A DNA stretch of 25,873 bases, from NCBI GenBank assembly GCA_964507405.1, contig CAZDPJ010000019.1, forward strand, positions 1 to 25,873, read 5' to 3'. The first letter of the stretch is position 1. Each line of letters begins with the position of its first letter. Below are positions 1 through 5,196 of this stretch, piece by piece. The position numbers and the translations under genes were made by a program. Source of the stretch: UMGS75 sp964507405. GTDB taxonomy: Bacteria > Bacillota_I > Bacilli_A > ML615J-28 > CAG-313. The notes under the pieces are model-generated. The model ran no database searches. It was not told the DNA's origin and saw only the letters and a program-made list of their open reading frames with translations.

Positions 1-4
1 CATA

Positions 5-39
5 TAAAAGAAAAAATGCGAACTTTTCTTTTCGCATTT
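5..39 (-). terminator. Rho-independent terminator after the nuclease gene
   Basis: A 9-bp perfect stem (14-22 pairs with 31-39) with an 8-nt loop is followed, on the minus strand, by a T-rich run. It lies about 120 bases past the stop codon of the nuclease gene. The stem is AT-rich, so strength is uncertain. Confidence 0.65.
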
Positions 40-157
40 AATTATACAATATACACATAAATTATTTAAAAAACAAAGTTATTGACACCAAACCATAAAC
101 TAAATCTATGAACCATTATTTTTATTATTCTGGATTTCATAATAGCTAATGCATATA

Positions 158-958
158 TCATTTAATTTTCTTATTTATTTTAAATAATTCATCTTCTAAA
201 TATTCATTAATACAGCTTATGTTTTTTTCTCTTACTTCAATTACACAAAAATTTTGTGTTTTATAATAAGCCATTTTCTTTTTTTCTGTTTTCAAATAAT
301 TTTCATTATTTTCTAAACCAAAATGTTCGATATAAACTCCATCTGATCCTTCAAATGGCAAGTAAAAATCAGGATAATAATCTTCACCAGTATCTACATT
401 TTTAACTCTTTTTTCATATACATGTATTTTTTTTGCTTCAAATAAAGCATCATCAATAAATTTTTCAGACTTACTTCTTACATAATGTCCGTCTTTACAT
501 CTATATTGCATTGGATAAACTCTTCTATAATCTAATACTTCATCAGATGCTGGCTGTAGTTCTTCTTTTAGTATGCTTCTATAATCATTGGTTAGTAAAT
601 TCATATCGTCATTAATATTATCATTAGTACTACTACCATTTTTTAGTTTTTCCAAATATTCTTTTTTCTTATTCAATAAAGTGTCTACATCCTTTTTTGA
701 TTTTTCAATAAATCCTTTTTGATTATATTCTTGTTCTAATACTTCAGCTAATGCTAAAAGTTTTAAACAACCTGTTTTAGCATACTCTATATTTTTCAAT
801 TTAAAAATATTATATTTTAAGTTATTATAATAATCTTTTGTTTCCTCTAAAGTATTAATACTACCATCTAAATCCAATTTAATTTTATTTTTTTCTAAAA
901 AACATTTATAACATAAATCATATTTTGCTTCATCCCCACATATTATACATTTTTTCAT
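158..958 (-). CDS. Zinc-ribbon protein with C-terminal PD-(D/E)XK-type nuclease domain
   Basis: Seen: the 266-aa product starts with a four-cysteine zinc ribbon (C4, C7, C16, C19), then has a charged, probably helical middle (about 35-110). The C-terminal domain (about 145-265) carries RSKSE (E165), YYPDFYLP (D197) and YIEHFG (E211), followed by a lysine- and tyrosine-rich helix. That order matches the PD-(D/E)XK-like nuclease domains found in orphan proteins and at the ends of some UvrD-like helicases, so DNA cleavage is the likely activity; the substrate is unknown. I chose ATG 958 over ATG 970 because GGAGG lies 5 bases before it, while the upstream ATG has no SD and overlaps that SD. It is the only gene here ending in TGA. 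It follows the kinase gene on the same strand after a 220-base gap that contains two inverted repeats, so it may not be co-transcribed. A defence role is inference. Confidence 0.7.
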   Translation of the reverse strand: MKKCIICGDEAKYDLCYKCFLEKNKIKLDLDGSINTLEETKDYYNNLKYNIFKLKNIEYAKTGCLKLLALAEVLEQEYNQKGFIEKSKKDVDTLLNKKKEYLEKLKNGSSTNDNINDDMNLLTNDYRSILKEELQPASDEVLDYRRVYPMQYRCKDGHYVRSKSEKFIDDALFEAKKIHVYEKRVKNVDTGEDYYPDFYLPFEGSDGVYIEHFGLENNENYLKTEKKKMAYYKTQNFCVIEVREKNISCINEYLEDELFKINKKIK

Positions 959-1020
959 TTTTTCCTCCATTTAACCACTAAAATTTATAATTATAGATTT
1001 TTAAATTTAATATTTATTTT

Positions 1021-1045
1021 ATTTACAAGAACAAAGTTTGTAAAT
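1021..1045. repeat. 8-bp inverted repeat upstream of the nuclease gene
   Basis: ATTTACAA (1021-1028) pairs with TTGTAAAT (1038-1045) around a 9-nt loop. It sits 60-90 bases upstream of the nuclease start and could be an operator or just an AT-rich chance hairpin. Confidence 0.35.
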
Positions 1046-1100
1046 TCAAATATTAGCAAATAAAGACTTAAATCTTAATTAATCTACTAAGTTTTGTGTC

Positions 1101-1141
1101 ATTACTACTAAATGTTTCACTATGCAACTTTTAGTAGTAAT
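1101..1141. repeat. Perfect 12-bp inverted repeat between kinase and nuclease genes
   Basis: ATTACTACTAAA (1101-1112) and its exact reverse complement (1130-1141) flank a 17-nt spacer. It lies 39 bases past the kinase stop. No T-run follows on either strand, so it is not a classical terminator. It may stabilise the kinase mRNA 3' end, bind a protein, or mark a recombination site. Confidence 0.6.
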
Positions 1142-1179
1142 ATAAAATTAATTAACACTACAAAAAGTTTCATACGATA

Positions 1180-2160
1180 TTACAAATTTAAATTAAAAAT
1201 ATAATTAATTCTTATCCTCATTGATTCAATAAAAAACTTCTTTTGAACATTACTAATTATTTTTATTCCGTGTTCGTCATTAGGTATATCATTTATAAAT
1301 TCAATAATACTACTCCAGGAATTTACAATTTTACTCTTAACTCTATCAATGGCATTGTTTAGCTCTTCATCCAAATTCTTTGTATGCAAAGTCTCAAAAA
1401 ACTTTTTAAAATTCATTACAACATTATCAATTGTATAATAGCACATTCCATTTAAAACAGAATTAATCATTTTAGACTCAGTTGACATGATTCCTAGTAA
1501 TTTTTCATCAGTGTGTTTAGAAACAAATGATGATCCATTATCATATATTGGAGCTGGTTTATAAGATTTATTTTCTTTATTATATAATAGTCCCCAATTA
1601 TTTTTATTTCTATCATTATTATTAATAATAAAATCAATAACTAAGATTTCCCAAAATAAATCCTTCATTTCTTGATTATATTTAAATAAATTATTGTTTT
1701 CAAATTGTAAAAGTATTTCTTCTATTTTGATGCTATGCTGTGAAATACCACTAGACTTATATTTAGGTAAACTTTCATTCAATTTAATTATTTCATTTTG
1801 TAGTTCATCACTATAATTATTCTTTATACTTTCATAATCAACAAGTGTATATTCATCATTTTCAGTAAAATCTTCACAAGCAACAACAATTTGCTTTTTA
1901 CCTAGTTCTTTATTAAAATAATAACCTAATATAGTATTATGAGCAGTATATCCTAATATTTGATATATATGACTCCCAACATATTCAGAAAGTGGTGAGG
2001 TTGTAAATGAAATAGTAACATTATCAAATGTTGATGTTTCTTGAGGAAACTTTAAAAGCCAGTTTTTCTTTTCAATTATAACTCCTCGTTTAAGTCCAGC
2101 ATTACCACCATAATGTTTATTACTATATGGTAAATTAGTAAAATCAATTAAAAAGCTCAT
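1180..2160 (-). CDS. HipA/CtkA-like serine/threonine protein kinase (candidate toxin)
   Basis: Seen (numbered from ATG 2160, 326 aa): a glycine-rich YGGNAG (17-22); K37 in WLLKFP as the likely ATP lysine; SEYVGSHI (58-65); VVACEDFT (92-99); the catalytic loop NNNDRNKNNWG (180-190, D183 as base); and APIYDNGSS (203-211, D207 as metal ligand). Known: this motif order is that of HipA-fold kinases, and the start (IDFTN, YGG, KFP, SEYV, VACxDFT) resembles the stand-alone CtkA kinase of Helicobacter pylori as I remember it. Unlike classical HipA there is no HipB-like DNA-binding antitoxin beside it. Upstream is a repeat RNA plus terminator. Start choice: ATG 2166 is only 2 bases from the AAGGGAGG SD, while ATG 2160 is 8 bases away and preferred. 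All key residues are present, so it should be active. The target and its role as a toxin are inferred. Confidence 0.85.
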   Translation of the reverse strand: MSFLIDFTNLPYSNKHYGGNAGLKRGVIIEKKNWLLKFPQETSTFDNVTISFTTSPLSEYVGSHIYQILGYTAHNTILGYYFNKELGKKQIVVACEDFTENDEYTLVDYESIKNNYSDELQNEIIKLNESLPKYKSSGISQHSIKIEEILLQFENNNLFKYNQEMKDLFWEILVIDFIINNNDRNKNNWGLLYNKENKSYKPAPIYDNGSSFVSKHTDEKLLGIMSTESKMINSVLNGMCYYTIDNVVMNFKKFFETLHTKNLDEELNNAIDRVKSKIVNSWSSIIEFINDIPNDEHGIKIISNVQKKFFIESMRIRINYIFNLNL

Positions 2161-2179
2161 TAACATATCCTCCCTTATG

Positions 2180-2202
2180 AAAAAAAGCCGCTATTCACGG
2201 CT
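2180..2202 (-). terminator. Terminator between repeat RNA and kinase gene
   Basis: On the minus strand AGCCG (2202-2198) and CGGCT (2190-2186) form a GC-rich 5-bp stem with a 7-nt loop, followed by seven T (2186-2180). The kinase SD begins about 5 bases later. It should end most transcripts after the repeat RNA and let only some continue into the kinase gene. Confidence 0.85.
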
Positions 2203-2207
2203 ACTTA

Positions 2208-2273
2208 TTACAATACTGCCTGCGAGATTGTAAAATTAAAAACACCTTATCATTTACTGCCTGCGAGAAATGA
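2208..2273 (-). repeat. Two tandem hairpin repeats with a 41-nt period
   Basis: The invariant 12-mer occupies 2256-2267 and 2215-2226, exactly 41 bases apart, and each copy is enclosed by its own self-complementary arms. Outside the loop and the ATAAG flank the copies differ, so this is not a recent duplication. Confidence 0.85.
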
Positions 2274-2296
2274 ATATCATAGATGTTTACATAAAT

Positions 2297-2325
2297 ATTT
2301 TATCATTTTAACAAACTTTTGTCAA
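2297..2325 (-). promoter_or_regulatory. Sigma-A promoter of the repeat RNA and kinase
   Basis: TTGACA (2325-2320), a 17-base spacer and TAAAAT (2302-2297) on the minus strand: a perfect -35 box and near-consensus -10 box, pointing at the repeat RNA. Confidence 0.85.
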
Positions 2326-2466
2326 TTATAAAACAAACTTTATGCAATATTATTATATGTATTAAAAAGAATATTAGAATAAAATTTAAAACAAAAATTA
2401 ATTATTTTATTTACTATCAATCTCCATCATTTTTAATATTATCATCTTTTTCATAAATGATAAATC

Positions 2467-2870
2467 TTACTTTATTGATACATTAAATCTAAAATTTGTT
2501 TCACAGCACCATTCAACATCTTCTCTAAGCATTTTCGTAGGACCGCCACCACATCTACAACTATCACTATGTTCAAATGCGATTTTCTTTTCTTCTTCAG
2601 TTACATATTCTTCTAATAAATATTTATCATTAATATCATCTGAATATACTGTCCAATCAGTATCTGGTTCTGATTGATCTTTAATTGCAATAAAAGCAAC
2701 ACATTTATCTTTATATATTATCCAATAATAAATATTATCTTTCCAATAGTCTCCATTATCTTTTCTAACTTCTAAATTATTTTCTTCCAAAAAGCCTACA
2801 TATGCTAAAGCTACTTTTGGTCTTTTTCTTTTAATTCTCTTTTAATATAATCTTTGATTGTTAGTTCCAT
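2467..2870 (-). pseudogene. Unknown protein, broken by a one-base frameshift
   Basis: An ATG at 2870 with SD AAGAGGG 9 bases upstream opens a frame that stops at TAG 2813-2811. The next frame continues without interruption to TAA 2467. Restoring one A in the A-run at 2823-2827 fuses them into a product of about 136 aa in which ...KEKRP joins KVALAYVGFLEENN. The downstream part alone could start only at a TTG (2790) without an SD. The protein is acidic, has a WxIYKDKCVAFIAIKD-like beta-rich core and a cysteine-rich end (CRCGGG, later WCC). I do not recognise the family. The start lies 2 bases from the stop of the 49-aa gene, so the two were translated as a pair. Ribosomal -1 slippage on the A-run is possible but is not the classical heptamer. 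Confidence 0.65.
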
Positions 2871-2872
2871 AA

Positions 2873-3022
2873 CTACAATCCCTCTTTCTTTAAATAAATG
2901 TCATATCCAGTATTATAATGAGAATAACTTTTCATTTCTTTATAGTTTTCTCCGTATTTTGCTTTTGCTATAAACCTTTTTATCTCTATTCGTAATCCAT
3001 TAAGTTTGAAAATTGCATTCAT
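2873..3022 (-). CDS. Small 49-aa basic protein, function unknown
   Basis: A 49-codon frame from ATG 3022 to TAG 2873 with AAGGAG 11 bases upstream. The product is rich in lysine and tyrosine (starts MNAIFKLNGLRIEIKRF, ends YDIYLKKEGL). It has no signal peptide or membrane segment. It is packed between the Sel1 pseudogene (stop 22 bases upstream) and the frameshifted gene (2 bases downstream), which suggests a former operon. I do not recognise it; the SD and tight spacing are the main support that it is a real gene. Confidence 0.5.
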   Translation of the reverse strand: MNAIFKLNGLRIEIKRFIAKAKYGENYKEMKSYSHYNTGYDIYLKKEGL

Positions 3023-3043
3023 AGTCGAAGCATCTCCTTTTTG

Positions 3044-3432
3044 TTAATTATAATTCAACATTATATTCTTACATTTTTCTATTGATAAATCATTATCTTG
3101 TAGAGCTGATTTTTTATATCAATGTTTAGCTTTTTCTATGTCCTTTTTTCCACATAGACCTTCTTCATAAATCCAAGCCAAATTACATTGTCCGTCTCTA
3201 TCACCATGTTCTGCCGAACGAGTTGTCCAATATAGTACTTTTTCTAAGTTCTTTTCTGTTCAAATACCTTCAAGATAGGCATATTCAACTTGACATTCAG
3301 CTAACGCATATGATGTTTCTTCAGCAATAACTAAATAACCTTCGAACCATTTTTTCATATCTATTTCCCAATATTTATCTAATTCCAAACATCATCTAAT
3401 TCTTTACAAGGTTTATAATAACTGCTTGCCAT
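3044..3432 (-). pseudogene. Sel1-repeat protein remnant with a frameshift and two TGA codons
   Basis: ATG 3432 has a good SD (AAAGGAG, 10 bases upstream). The first 17 codons end at TAG 3381-3379. A one-base shift there opens the main frame, which reads ...KKWFEGYLVIAEE, then Sel1-type repeats: AYLEGI-TEKNLEKVLYW, AEHGD, AWIYEEGL, DIEKAKH-YKKSA. The two gaps are in-frame TGA codons (3262-3260 and 3121-3119), and the frame ends at TAA 3044. Sel1 repeats are helical protein-binding units of about 36 aa. The first TGA replaces a usually conserved glycine (GGA to TGA), the second the usual tryptophan of WYKKSA (TGG to TGA). Three lesions make a dead gene the simplest reading. Confidence 0.75.
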
Positions 3433-3436
3433 TATA

Positions 3437-3558
3437 TTAAATCTCCTTTACAATTTCTTTCACATTTTTATGTTTACTTCTTTTCCATACTCCACGTTTA
3501 ACGTCATATGAATGGACGATTTATATAACTATATAATTATTTATGCACTATTGCTTTA
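3437..3558. other. Short spacer with no supported gene
   Basis: Between two pseudogenes. The minus strand has a 27-codon open stretch (3520-3440, ending at TAA 3437) that reads like a C-terminal tail (VKRGVWKRSKHKN) but has no start codon or SD. I see nothing else. Confidence 0.3.
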
Positions 3559-3940
3559 TTAATCATAAATATCAACATAAGTATTATTATCAAAGTTTAT
3601 CGAACCACCTTCAAACTCAATATAAAAAATAACAACATCATTGACTCTGGACAAAAAAACTAAACTTTTTTCTCCATTTTCTATAGAAATTGTTATGCTA
3701 TTTAATGTTTGAAACTCATATATGCTAATATTAGATATTTTATGAAGTATTAATGTAAAATATAATTCTTTTTTTTGATTTTAATAATCCCTCGTAATTC
3801 ACGATTATTTTGAACAAATGAAGACTCCATTATATAAACATTTTCAATAAAAAAACCACCAAGCTGAACTGGTTTTTTATAATATCATAAATTAATATAT
3901 TTGAATATTTCCATTCATTCACCAATTTAATGCTATCCAT
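3559..3940 (-). pseudogene. Unknown protein of about 128 aa, broken by two one-base deletions
   Basis: ATG 3940 (AAGG 10 bases upstream) opens a frame that can be continued to TAA 3559 only by two shifts. One is in a run of six A (3873-3878 on the opposite strand), the other in a run of eight A (3769-3776). Adding one A to each gives a continuous product with segments such as PVQLGGFFIENVYIMESSF, ISIYEFQTLNSITISIENG and EFEGGSINFDNNTYVDIYD. The protein looks beta-rich and acidic, of the size of immunity or small effector-binding proteins, but I recognise no family. It was probably the first gene of the decayed cassette that includes the Sel1 gene and the 49-aa gene. Confidence 0.6.
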
Positions 3941-4051
3941 ATTTTCACAACCTTATTTTTAATTGTTTTAAACTTTTCACCAAACTAACACAACAATAAT
4001 ATACAACATTTTCTCATTTATTTTCAGAGAAATATCTCTTTTATTATATCT

Positions 4052-4140
4052 TACAGGTTCAGTTCCCGTTGGAACTAAAGGTTCGATACCCGCAAGTCAA
4101 TGGTTCTGTTCCATGACAAGCATCCCTAGGTTTGTACAAC
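4052..4140. repeat. GC-rich patch with imperfect GGTTC repeats
   Basis: About 46% of bases in 4051-4140 are G or C, roughly double the surroundings. GGTTC-type units start at 4056, 4080 and 4102 (spacing 24 and 22), and GTTCC-CGTT-GGAAC (4062-4075) forms a tight hairpin. On the minus strand one frame reads LAGIEPLVPTGTEPVRYNK and runs on, but it has a TGA just upstream and no start signal. The origin is unknown: coding scar, element end or RNA fragment. Confidence 0.4.
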
Positions 4141-4210
4141 ATAAAATCTTTTAGATAAATAAAAAAAGAGAATATTCTAACCATATTTAGTTAAAATACC
4201 TCACAAAATC

Positions 4211-4241
4211 AAAAAAAATAAGTCCTATGAAAAAGACTTAT
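4211..4241 (-). terminator. Terminator after tRNA-Leu
   Basis: On the minus strand ATAAGTC (4241-4235) and GACTTAT (4224-4218) form a 7-bp stem followed by a run of T (4217-4211), 14 bases after the tRNA 3' end. Confidence 0.85.
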
Positions 4242-4254
4242 CGATTTACTATAA

Positions 4255-4342
4255 TGGTGCAGCAAATGAGATTTGAACTCACACATACATAAAGTATACT
4301 ACCCCCTCAAAGTAGCGCGTCTACCTGTTCCGCCATTGCTGC
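4255..4342 (-). tRNA. tRNA-Leu (anticodon GAG)
   Basis: The acceptor stem GCAGCAA/TTGCTGC, D-arm with AGGTAGACGCG, anticodon stem CTACT/GGTAG with loop TTGAGGG (anticodon GAG), a long class II variable arm, T-arm loop with GTTCAAAT, discriminator A and encoded CCA are all visible. The long variable arm and GAG identify leucine. It lies 11 bases after the thioesterase stop codon and has its own terminator. It marks the boundary between accessory DNA to the left and housekeeping genes to the right. Confidence 0.95.
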
Positions 4343-4353
4343 AGGAAATGTTA

Positions 4354-4845
4354 CTAGATATCAATCTCCGTAACATTATCTTCAATATAAATATTTACAT
4401 CATTATGGACATCACTTGAGGCAATTTTTTCTACTGGTAACTTAATATAATTAGCAGTTGCCTCAGCTAACACATTTCCATCACTAGATATTATTGCTCC
4501 AACTCCTGTAAAAAATCTTTTATTATTTTTTACAATTTTACCATATGCTAAAAGTTTAGTATCAAGGGGTACTGGCTTTCTAAACTTAACGTGAATATCC
4601 ATTGTAACACCCCAAATATCGGGTTCACTTACCCAAATGGCACGTCCAATAATTTCATCTAACATAGTTGAAATCATACCACCATGAGTGCGTTCCGGAT
4701 AACTTTGATGGATTTGACGAAATTCAAAGATACTTACAACTCTTCCATCTTCCATTTCGTAAAATGGGGCTTTAAGACCTGCTTCATTTTCTACTCCACA
4801 AATGATACACATTTTACTATTTAGTTGTTTTTTTAATACTTTCAT
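4354..4845 (-). CDS. PaaI-type hotdog-fold thioesterase
   Basis: Seen: the 163-aa product has an N-terminal CIICGVEN-GL motif (C13, C16), the hotdog signature HGGMISTMLDE (H54, G55, G56, D63), VTMDIHVKFRKPVP and a C-terminal VLAEATANYIKLP strand. These match the PaaI/YbgC-like hotdog thioesterases that hydrolyse acyl-CoA; the four-cysteine-like start is common in the subgroup with an N-terminal CxxCG. It is cytosolic, with no signal peptide. SD AGAGG lies 5 bases before ATG 4845. It is divergent from the small plus-strand gene and runs into tRNA-Leu downstream. The substrate cannot be read from sequence. Confidence 0.85.
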   Translation of the reverse strand: MKVLKKQLNSKMCIICGVENEAGLKAPFYEMEDGRVVSIFEFRQIHQSYPERTHGGMISTMLDEIIGRAIWVSEPDIWGVTMDIHVKFRKPVPLDTKLLAYGKIVKNNKRFFTGVGAIISSDGNVLAEATANYIKLPVEKIASSDVHNDVNIYIEDNVTEIDI

Positions 4846-4908
4846 TATTACCTCTTTTTATGTATTTTTTTAGAATAAATTCGTATATTATAATAAGGAG
4901 GAGTTTTT

Positions 4909-5196
4909 ATCAATAATCAAAATAACATAGATGTATCATCATTTGCCAGTTGGTTAATGACCTTAAGTCCACTTGAGTTTACAACATTAGGTGTAATACT
5001 AGGTTATTTATTATCATGCAATTTAACTATTGATCAACAAAACTCACTCGGAAACTGGTTTGAGCTTGTTGGTCAAATTATATTAACCTTTAATGCTCAA
5101 GGCAGTGGTCAAACCATAAGTCCTACTATTCAAGATATTAATAATTTACAACAACAAATTAATGAATTAAAAAGAAAGAGTAATCGTCCATATTAA
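4909..5196 (+). CDS. Small membrane-anchored protein with apparent AUC start
   Basis: The 95-aa reading frame has a hydrophobic segment (LGVILGYLLSC), a second amphipathic stretch (LVGQIILTF) and a C-terminal glutamine- and lysine-rich helix. The first ATG in frame is 4957, but no SD precedes it and the frame stays open upstream. An excellent SD (AAGGAGG, 4895-4901) sits 7 bases before ATC 4909, with no ATG, GTG or TTG in that position. Translation therefore seems to begin NNQNNIDVSSFASWLM, with AUC as the initiator (or ATG mutated to ATC). AUU and AUC starts are rare but known, for example AUU in infC. The stop overlaps the stop of the convergent TPR gene. I do not know a function; similar short proteins are widespread in low-GC Gram-positives as far as I recall. 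Confidence 0.65.
   Translation: MNNQNNIDVSSFASWLMTLSPLEFTTLGVILGYLLSCNLTIDQQNSLGNWFELVGQIILTFNAQGSGQTISPTIQDINNLQQQINELKRKSNRPY

Larger units (their letters stand above)
2180..2290 (-). ncRNA. Candidate antitoxin or regulatory RNA with two repeated hairpins
   Basis: A roughly 110-nt RNA is predicted from a start near 2290 (7 bases after the -10 box) to the terminator at 2180. It contains two hairpins, 2273-2250 (6-bp stem) and 2233-2208 (7-bp stem), each with the same 12-nt loop CTCGCAGGCAGT and the same 3' flank ATAAG. The stem sequences differ (TCATTT/AAATGA against TTACAAT/ATTGTAA) yet both pair, which is what selection on RNA structure leaves behind. Known: type III toxin-antitoxin loci (ToxIN, CptIN, TenpIN) have a promoter, tandem RNA repeats of about 35-45 nt, a terminator and then the toxin gene. 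The same layout is seen here. Alternative: a cis-acting attenuator or riboswitch-like leader of the kinase gene. Confidence 0.7.

Noticed and set aside
1180..2160. Classical hipBA operon
   Set aside because: No helix-turn-helix HipB gene lies upstream or downstream; the space upstream is taken by the repeat RNA.
2208..2273. CRISPR array
   Set aside because: Only two copies with a 12-nt conserved core that lies in hairpin loops, and no cas genes; a structured RNA explains it better.
2813..2830. Programmed -1 ribosomal frameshift
   Set aside because: The A-run is not in the phase of a classical slippery heptamer and no downstream stimulatory structure was seen; a deletion fits the decayed neighbours.
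4056..4115. Partial tRNA (T-arm-like GGTTCGATACC)
   Set aside because: The flanks do not pair into a T-stem and no acceptor or anticodon arm is visible.
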